NCBI RefSeq assembly: GCF_040412425.1
Contig: NC_089767.1
Coordinates: forward strand, 617,171-681,170
DNA from: Macrobrachium rosenbergii
Lineage: Eukaryota > Arthropoda > Malacostraca > Decapoda > Palaemonidae
Reading direction: 5' to 3'
Length of the DNA: 64,000 nt
Within the stretch, counting starts at the first letter, position 1. Each line of letters starts with the position of its first letter. The notes under the pieces are model-generated. The model was not told where the DNA came from, searched no databases, and saw only the letters and a list, made by a program, of their open reading frames with translations. The position numbers were made by a program, and so were the translations under genes. Below are positions 55,911 through 64,000 of this stretch, piece by piece.

Positions 55911-56175
55911 AGTGCCACCAGTTTACCCTGTGCTGGTTGTCAGTTAGCTTAGCTCATCCATTTCCGAATGGGTTACGCCGCTTAGCATGTTTCTCTCCCT
56001 TTCTGTATAAGGAATGAAATTTGGACCTTTGCCTTTGGAAATATTAGAACAACATTTCCTGATTACTTCATGGTTTCTGTGGCAACATTTCAAAAGCAAT
56101 AATGATTTAAATGCAAATGGATTTCATCAAACTGTTCCAATAGACAAAAATATATTTGTTTTTCATTTGAGCACA
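55360..56175 (+). repeat. Segmental duplication, right copy (uninterrupted)
   Basis: Paralogue of 49277-51320 without the insertions. TGCAATCCACCAG at about 55362-55374 corresponds to the SINE target sequence at 48983, so this copy shows the empty site. It includes an (AG)n tract at 55839-55908. Confidence 0.9.
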
Positions 56176-56185
56176 GTCACATACG

Positions 56186-56235
56186 TATATATGTATATAT
56201 AATATATATGAATATATGTATACACATGCATATAC

Positions 56236-56268
<33 letters not shown>

Positions 56269-56272
56269 ATGT

Positions 56273-56330
<58 letters not shown>

Positions 56331-56412
56331 ATTTATATACATATATATGTATATAGTATGCATATATATGTATATATCTATATGTTATATATATTATATA
56401 TGTATGTATGTA

Positions 56413-56466
<54 letters not shown>

Positions 56467-56511
56467 CATATATATATATGTATATATATGTATATATATA
56501 TATATATATAG

Positions 56512-56559
<48 letters not shown>

Positions 56560-56569
56560 ACATATATAA

Positions 56570-56641
<72 letters not shown>

Positions 56642-56730
56642 TTTTGTATTTATATACATGTATATATATATAGTATGCATATATATGTATATATATATAT
56701 ATATATATTATATATATGTATGTATATATG

Positions 56731-56764
<34 letters not shown>

Positions 56765-56770
56765 ATATAG

Positions 56771-56813
<43 letters not shown>

Positions 56814-56826
56814 TATATAATATATA

Positions 56827-56874
<48 letters not shown>
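56186..56874. repeat. Complex (AT)n/(GTAT)n microsatellite
   Basis: Almost 700 bp of AT alternation with interspersed GTAT tetramers and TATTTGTATTTATATACATA-like blocks recurring near 56322, 56452 and 56643, suggesting internal duplication of a longer unit. Confidence 0.95.
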
Positions 56875-56877
<3 letters not shown>

Positions 56878-57307
56878 ACGCAGAATACAAGAAATGCGAT
56901 TTGCATATGGAGGGTGTTCATGCGTTATGTTTCATATTTAATTATTTTCCGTTTAATTTCATAGTTTGGAATCTTTTCAAATTTATTCTCTCCGGGTAAC
57001 CAGTGATGTTTTTGGAGCATGATGTCTTGAATTCTTCGTTTGTTATATGAATAAGATAATTTTCCTTTCTAATAAGTATGCTAGTAGTCTGGTAGTGTTA
57101 GGTATGCTAGCATATTGTATATTAGGCCCTGATGTGTACTGGGTTTTTTTTACATTTCGTAAGGTGCACGATGACCTTTTCAATGTTGCATGCACATATT
57201 TCATTACAGTATTTGTATACGGTAGTTTATCCAGCCATGAGTGTTGCGCTTAACGGTTACCCAAGTGCTCACTGACGTTCTTATCCAAAATAAAAGTGTT
57301 TATTTAT

Positions 57308-57310
<3 letters not shown>

Positions 57311-57396
<86 letters not shown>
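57311..57396. repeat. (AT)n microsatellite
   Basis: Pure AT run. Confidence 0.97.
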
Positions 57397-57398
<2 letters not shown>

Positions 57399-57689
57399 TT
57401 CTCTTCGTTTTAACGTGCTTTTTATAACCATTTTTATATAAGTAATAATGGTGCCTTCTTTGAAGGACTTTGATTTATGGTGGGTAGGCTTGCAATCTCG
57501 ACCGGCTGCCCTGCCTGACATCGCTTAGACCCCGGTAACGAATGTGTACATGTATTACCGAAACCCCGCTCCTTTCTCCAGCAGCACGAGGAGAACTTCG
57601 CGGTAGTCCGACAGTTCGAGACGTGTGAGGTGTTGTTGTTTTCAAAGATGTTGGAGTGGCTTTGTTTATGTGTGTATTAGTCTGTAACA

Positions 57690-57845
57690 TCCATTTGCCA
57701 GCAAACCTATCAGCTGATTGATTACATACGTAATCCCCGGATGTCTACACGATAGCAAAGTCTTCTCTGACTGGTTGGCTGGGATTGAACCTCACACAGG
57801 CTTCTGAAGTCTGTGGTTGCCACTCTACCAACCAAGCTATCGAGG

Positions 57846-57848
<3 letters not shown>
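57690..57848 (-). mobile_element. tRNA-derived SINE, third family
   Basis: Read on the minus strand, the head GCCTCGATAGCTTGGTTGG plus TAGAGTGG (A-box type) and GAGGTTCAATCCC (B-box type, 57777-57793 region) precede a tail containing CATCCGGGGATTACGTATG. The head abuts an (AT)n tract. The 3' limit is uncertain. The tRNA-like part is well defined, but acceptor-stem pairing is not complete, so it is not a functional tRNA gene. Confidence 0.78.

Positions 57849-57940
<92 letters not shown>
57848..57940. repeat. (AT)n microsatellite
   Basis: Pure AT run directly at the head of the SINE. Confidence 0.97.
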
Positions 57941-57941
<1 letters not shown>

Positions 57942-59412
57942 TATATATTCTAAACCCGTGTAAGGATTTTGCCACAAGGGATGATGAATCTGACTAGAAT
58001 TCTGGAGTTGGTAGAATACAGAAGAAAGAAAATGAGCTGAGGGCTTTACTAGAAAGGGAAATTTTAGATACTCTTAGATAACTAGAATCACATATATTTA
58101 CAATAACACAATCAGAAGATGGCCATAAAGTAGGAGGTCTCGCTAATGGAAGGATTGCAAATAAGTGATCTATGTACTAATTTAAGGTTTTTCACTGGAG
58201 GACTTTACCATAAGCTAAATTTTCACTTTCAAAAAGAAAAAGTAACATATTCCTACTGACATTTGCTTGCTTTGATGCAAATGAGGTTTTTTTTCTCACT
58301 CTAACGATTCCGCCATTCACCTTTGCAGGAACTTGAAGTTAGCCCAGACTTTGTCGCAAATAAAACTGTAAATTACCAAGGGACCATGTTATTTATCCAA
58401 TGCCATAAAGTTTTATCTAGTTTTTCCCTTTGCGTAAAAGCTGCGTATTCCACTTATACTGTAGAGTTTCTTTGTTATCTTTAATAGTACAAGGTCAAAA
58501 CTTTTCCAGTTGAACGTTTAGAACACTAGTAATCTTTTCGCTTTCTCCCACTTTCGCAACGTAGCCAACATGACAAAAGTTTTAGATGAGAAAATTATCT
58601 GCAAGAGGAGGAGGGATGGGATATAATAAGTAAGGTAGGTCTTAGGGCTTTTTGCAATTTATTTCACTGATGAAAAATGTTACGCATAAGCCAACTCTCG
58701 CTAATGATTTCCCCAAATAAATGAACGGGGATTTCAGTCTATTTTTTTCTCCATTTCTTTTGGGCTTTCTTTTCAAGTTTTCTTTGAAGGTGGTTAGGTG
58801 AAGGAGGGTGAGAAATATTTTATCTGGTAATTTTTTATGAAAGGAAAACTCCGCGGATGGCGTCTATTGGTACGGCACAGTTTAAAGGATTTTTTGTTTA
58901 TATTTAATCAGAATATGAAACATGTCTGACATGGGATCAGGCGGTTTAAGGCCACAAGAAAAACACCTTATTTGAATTCAAAATGGCGGCATGTTAAAAT
59001 ACAGATTTATATTGACACCTCACTTTTACAATATGAAACGTTATTAATACATACCTTGTTCCAGTGTCGGCGTTTTTGTACCAGAGTACTGTATACGATT
59101 TGTGTCTAACCGTTGCACAGTTGGACTACCTAAACAACCCGAAGGGACAGATTAGAAACCATGGGAGAGAGATGGTCTCATTAGTAAGGCAGGGGAAGAA
59201 AAAGAATTCAGTTGCAGCAGGGACCCAACTTCGGTCTTGTAAATACTTTTACTGCTTTTACTTAAGTTTAGCGTTGTTTCTACCTTCTCGTGGTTGTGTT
59301 TTTATATTTTTATTTATTTTATTTTTAACAACTACAGCGGGAAATGCCGGACATGAATAATTTGGCAAGAACGAATGTAGTAATCATAATTATAAAAGAA
59401 GTTATTTTCTTC
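57941..59412. other. Unassigned sequence
   Basis: AT-rich, with no gene recognised. A 98-codon frame at 59064-59360 ends in a hydrophobic stretch but has no family resemblance. Confidence 0.4.
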
Positions 59413-59850
59413 TTTTTTTTTAGTTTTTTGTAAAAGAAAACTATTGGGTGCCGGTTTTGTCTGTCCATCCGCTCTTTATTCTGTCCGGAGCTTTTTTTTT
59501 CTGTCTTTTTTTTCCGCCCTCAGATCTTAAAAAACTACTGAGGCTAGGGCTTCAAATTGGTATATTGATCATCCACTCCAGTCATCAAATATACTAAATT
59601 GCAGCCCTCCAGCCTCAGTGAAGCTTTTATTTCATTTAAGGTTGTTAAAGTTAGGGTCATAATCGTACTACTGGCAACGCTATAGGATAGGCCACCACGG
59701 GTTGTGGTTAAAGTTTCATGGGTAGCGGCGCATACAGCATTACACCGAGACCACTGGAAGACAGATCTATTTTCGATGTCCTTGATTATAGGCTGTACAG
59801 AAAAACTCGATTGCAGCGAAGAAAAATTAGACCCTTTTTTTTTTTACTTG
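59413..59850 (-). repeat. Multi-hairpin dispersed repeat, copy 7 (reverse)
   Basis: Reverse orientation. It is the subtype with the GACCACTGGAAGACAGATC region corresponding to the CCACCGAAA hairpin. Ends TTTTACTTG. Many substitutions. It is followed at once by copy 8 in the same orientation. Confidence 0.85.
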
Positions 59851-60234
59851 TAAAAGAAAAACTACTGAGATGGCTATTTGTCTGCCCGTCCGCACGTCTT
59901 CTGTCCGTACTGTTTGTCCTCCTCAGATCTTAAAACTACTGAGGCTAGAAAGCTGCAAATTGGTATGTTGATCATCCACCTCCAATCCTCAGACATACCA
60001 AATTGCAGCCCTCTTGCTGTAGCGTTTTTTATTTTATTTCAGGTTAAATTTAGCCATGATCCTGCATCTGGCACCGCTATAGGTGCCAACAACCTGTCTA
60101 GCGGGCTGCGGCTGCAAGTTTCACGGACCGCGGCTGAGAGTTTCATGGACCGTGGCTGAGAGTTTCATACAGCATTATACGCTGTAAAGAAATTGATTGC
60201 GCTGAAGAAACTTCGGCCTATTTTTTACTTGTTT
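59846..60234 (-). repeat. Multi-hairpin dispersed repeat, copy 8 (reverse)
   Basis: Subtype with GGCACCGCTATAGGTGCC, the short hairpin. It contains a small duplication, CGGCTGAGAGTTTCAT, near 60130-60165. Its end GAAGAAACTTCGGCC retains part of the 5' hairpin. Confidence 0.87.
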
Positions 60235-60586
60235 TTACAGTGTAAATAGTCATGTCATATTTTTAGTTGCTTATAAGAAAAGCACTTATTGATCGTGACG
60301 TCGTGAATCGCCCTGGTCAGTCTGACTACGGCTGCCCTCTCCGTTCTCCCCTGGGAGAGCAAAACAATTCAGTTTCAGCTGATTGAACTTCGTCCGATTA
60401 GACCCTCTTTATCTACGCGTAATCTTGTCTAGTTAATTTTCCATATCGATATGACTGGTTACAAGGGCAAGTGTAGATAAAATTAAAAGGTAATCACCTC
60501 TTACGCCCGACTTGCGGCTTAGTTTATTATTAGTAATAGTTGCGATAATTTATACTGTAATTAAATCTTTTGCAGCGTTCTGTATT

Positions 60587-60592
<6 letters not shown>

Positions 60593-60664
<72 letters not shown>

Positions 60665-60665
60665 A
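60593..60665. repeat. (AG)n microsatellite
   Basis: AG run with one ACAG interruption. Confidence 0.97.
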
Positions 60666-61997
60666 ATTACGTCAATAAAGTCGGTATATGGTTTCATAAA
60701 AACGCAGAAATATTTAAGCATCCTGTTCGATTTAAATGATGAAGAAAACGTGGAAAGACGAAAAATAAAAGAAAATATTTAGTGTTTGGAAGTACGACTT
60801 CTCATCTGGGCGATGCTAAATCGAAGATTTCATTCATATTTTGCAATTTGTAATGCACCGACAACCACCAAGAAAGGTAAGGGTGTTGTGAAAGTGTATG
60901 AGAAGCGACAGATGAAAAAAATTTTTGAAATGTCTTGATGACTGATAATTCCTTATTGATGCTGACATTCATCGTTTTGCGTTGTCATCTGCTGAACAGG
61001 TTAACTGAGTTGGTTCCTTCTCCAATTTCACACTCTTTTCAGGATGTTCGTCATTTTACATAACACAAAAGGAAAGCGGATTTGTGGAATTCTAGTAAGT
61101 CTCATTATTCCGTAATTTCTTACAGTTAAAAGAATCCCCAGTAAATAAGGTATTCTGCCCAACTCCTTAAGCTTAAGAAAAATTAAGTCACGTGTTAATT
61201 AGGCCAGCCTCTTCAGTGAGGATATAGAATTTGCACGCCGTAATATTAGGGATTTATAATCAAGTGGAGTCAATTTTACCTTACTTAACTTTTAAGTAAA
61301 ACCAAAATCCAATACCTGTCATTTCAGACGTGTTCCCACAAACTTCTCTAGTAGCTTTCATCGAAGGATCAATGCCTAAAAAGCTGCTTCAGTTTGAATC
61401 CAAAATTTCCAAAAGAGATGCATGGATTAGATATTTGTAAATTAATAAATAGATAAACAAGAGACAGAGACAACCAGCCACAGTTTTCCCAACGTAAAAC
61501 CATGTCATGCAGTTGGTGTACAGCCTAGAATCTACTGATCATCTTTAATGTTGTTTGGATCACTTGTCTTTGAAAGTAGCTTTTGTGACGTCAGTTGCTC
61601 GCGTAACTATAGTTAGTCATTTATCTTATTTATTAATTTCCGTAGATCCGGAATAACCTCATTTTGTAATGCTCCTAATGTGTGGGCGAAATGAGGACTT
61701 AGTACTTTTTTCATGTATTACATTATCCCTATATCTACCATTGTTTGTGGTTATACTTCAGGTATACCACATGCCGACTGGAATGTGTAATGTAATTATT
61801 TAGAAACATTTGTTGCACATGCCTTGATAGTATTGCTAATCGTTTCAATAAAAGTCGAGGTCAGGGATGTTGTGGGTATAGAATGCACTGCTTTCAGCAA
61901 GTCTCTTAACGATCGCTTCTTTTTATTTAAGTTAACTATCTCAGACAGCAGGAAGAACCTCGTTACTGATTAACAAGCTTTTATATAGGAATGTTCA

Positions 61998-62002
<5 letters not shown>
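60666..62002. other. Unassigned sequence
   Basis: No recognisable gene or repeat. Confidence 0.4.

Positions 62003-62058
<56 letters not shown>
62003..62058. repeat. (CT)n microsatellite
   Basis: Pure CT run. Confidence 0.98.
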
Positions 62059-62062
<4 letters not shown>

Positions 62063-62639
62063 GAAAAATGAAATGAACGCGAAAACTAAAAGAAATATTT
62101 ATCCTGAAGGTGAAACGCTCTAATTTCTTCCATTGTCAAAGCAATGCGGACAAACGCAGAATAGTGAAAATCGAGGTTTTTACTTTGTCTCGCTCAGTCA
62201 CGTTTATTCCTCATAAAAGCAAGTCAGGCCGCTAGAATGGATTGTTGTAGTGAATGACTGTTTGTACCGCAGAGGAAAATTATATTCTTCTCGGAGTTTA
62301 TAGGGTCAGTTGTTTATGCAAGATATTCTGGCAGCTTGTTTCTACAATAGTTATCTCTTTAAAGACAAACAGAAATAATTGAGTATTCCAGTTTAAATGT
62401 ACTTAGGTATCGACAAAGGTACAGCAATTATCTTTGGATTTTTTTTTTTTAAGAAAAATGTTAAAAGGAAGGTCAGTATGGTGTTCCCTAGTCCATCTGT
62501 TGAAAGTTATTTTTATTGTAAGTCTAAAATGGCAAAAGTTGCTGAATCTTTTTTTTTCTGTTAAAATTAGCTTGTAGTCAGTATGGTAGAATAATGGAAT
62601 CAGTAGAGTGGTATTGAATTCTAGGCAAACGATATTTGT
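62059..62639. other. Unassigned sequence
   Basis: No recognisable gene. Confidence 0.4.
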
Positions 62640-62713
62640 GATATTTATATGAAATATATATTTGTGTATATATATATTTGATATGTATATGTAGAAGATA
62701 TATATATATATAT

Positions 62714-62799
<86 letters not shown>

Positions 62800-62840
62800 C
62801 AAATATATGTGTATGTGTGTATGTGTGTGTATGTGTATGT
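62640..62840. repeat. (AT)n/(GT)n degenerate microsatellite
   Basis: AT tracts around 62697-62792 with CA/GT-rich ends. Confidence 0.93.
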
Positions 62841-64000
62841 GAGCATGGTTGTATTGATTATGTTATATAATGTATATATGTTTATCATCCTTCGAATAAA
62901 ATTAAAAGAAAAACACATACAGAAGGGTCTTCGGCATAATCCTGCAAAAGAGGAAATCTTGGCGATATTTTCCTGCTCTTCTGAGAGTCTTTTATCTTGT
63001 TGATTTTGATATCCCCTCGATTTCAGAAAAGAGAAGCCATCGAATCTTTTTTTTTTTTTTTGTCCTTTATTATCTCAAAATTCACCAGTCAACACATGTC
63101 ATTAAGATGCGTTTTTCAAATGTTATTTGTTGTCGCATAATTTTGTCTTTCTATGTCTGTCTGTGAATTATTGTCAGTGGTGCTATATTCCCGTTTTCCC
63201 TCTGTAACCTTCAACTTTGTAAAGTACGGCACGTTCTCTATTATTGAATTTTCTTTCTTCCTGGAACATGAATACGATAGCAGAAGATGGAAACGTTTTT
63301 GGATATGAATTTGTGGTTTTAAAATTAGGCAAAAAAAAGCAGGACACATTATTGCAAGTAAAGAATATTATGTTGGGTATAAATTTGTTGAGGAACGTTA
63401 GATTTAAAACCACGAGTCTTGTTAGGGTAGCTCTTAAATTCTACAATCTGCCACAGGCTTTAAATTTATTTGGAAAAATATCTGTGTACTTTACTGAGCA
63501 TGATATTCTTTTATGATCCCGTGTCAAAGAATACTGCTCTGGGTTCTTGCACTATTTTCTTGGCTGCCTTACTGAAATAATTGAAAAGATCAGTGCTGAG
63601 TTATGCAACATAATATCTTATGCCCTCCGTATTTTGCTATGTATTTTATTGACTTCTAATTTCGCGCTTGATGTGTTTTGCTCTCTAGATTTTTTTACGG
63701 AAATTGCTTATCGGGAACAGTTCCCAATGACTTGAACTCTCACTTGAAAGATGGGGTTGCTCCCGATATTAATCGGAAATTATTTCTGTAAATGAAAGGA
63801 CATGTAATGAAACGCTTACAGCAAAGCAAATTATAGAGGTATGACATTTAATTTATTTTAATTATCCACTCATTTTCGCGAGATAGGACGTAAATTAGAA
63901 ATAAGTTAATGACATAAATCATCGTTCGAAAGGCTGTAGAGAGTTATAGCGATAAAAATAACGGGGACCGGATTTTTGTAATCGTTTCAGTTGACCTTAG
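62841..64000. other. Unassigned sequence
   Basis: A 90-codon plus-strand frame (63244-63516) and a 62-codon frame (63547-63735) have no recognisable domain. A T run lies at 63047-63061. No gene call is justified. Confidence 0.4.

Noticed and set aside
57475..57690. 71-codon Arg/Ser/Thr-rich minus-strand frame as a gene
   Set aside because: Composition reflects a G+C-richer patch next to a SINE, and there is no domain or supporting context.
57772..57848. Functional tRNA gene
   Set aside because: A- and B-box-like blocks are present, but the acceptor stem does not pair properly and a SINE tail follows. The same applies to the tRNA-like parts at 49.0, 50.7 and 52.9 kb and in the 24-kb array.

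Overview
This is a repeat-dominated stretch of an animal nuclear genome, most likely a decapod crustacean (shrimp, crab or similar). That assignment is an inference. It rests on the very high density of long (AT)n, (AG)n and (AC)n microsatellites, the mixture of Ty1/copia, BEL/Pao, P-type and non-LTR relics with tRNA-derived SINEs, and AT-rich unique sequence. I found no convincing host protein-coding gene, no rRNA gene and no intact tRNA gene. Every protein similarity I can recognise belongs to a mobile element, and nearly all of these are broken.

Layout. 1-3.8 kb is AT-rich sequence with one (AG)n tract. 3.84-8.48 kb holds a complete 4.64-kb Ty1/copia retrotransposon on the minus strand, with 257-bp LTRs, a 5-bp target duplication, a polypurine tract and a primer-binding site matching the anticodon arm of initiator tRNA-Met. 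Its gag start codon lies inside the LTR. 12.6-16.1 kb carries two copies of a multi-hairpin dispersed repeat around a 1.1-kb palindrome whose arms end in mirror-image microsatellites. 16.8-18.8 kb has very long (AT)n tracts. 19.3-19.9 kb has a non-LTR reverse-transcriptase relic next to a truncated SINE. 20.3-22.5 kb is a decayed P-element/THAP9-type transposase on the minus strand. 23.8-25.2 kb is a 341-bp tandem array whose unit contains a tRNA-like sequence. 26.07-27.49 kb is a minisatellite of about 50 copies of a 28-bp unit, with an 84-bp higher-order pattern near its end. 27.9-30.7 kb has three more multi-hairpin repeats. 32.4-33.2 kb is a BEL/Pao integrase relic.

37-47 kb contains an inverted duplication, copies of another dispersed repeat, and a 386-bp terminal-inverted-repeat element. 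48.9-56.2 kb contains two diverged copies of one segment. The left copy carries a SINE with a 13-bp target duplication, an unclassified insert of about 1 kb and a second SINE, while the right copy lacks them. 57.7 kb has a third tRNA-derived SINE, and 59.4-60.2 kb has two head-to-tail multi-hairpin repeats in reverse orientation. The rest is microsatellites and sequence in which I see nothing.

Nothing here works together as a pathway. The window is best read as layered mobile-element insertions and tandem-repeat expansions. The features most worth checking are the copia element whose LTR supplies the gag start codon and whose primer-binding site is coding, the tRNA-like satellite, the multi-hairpin repeat family and the microsatellite-framed palindrome.
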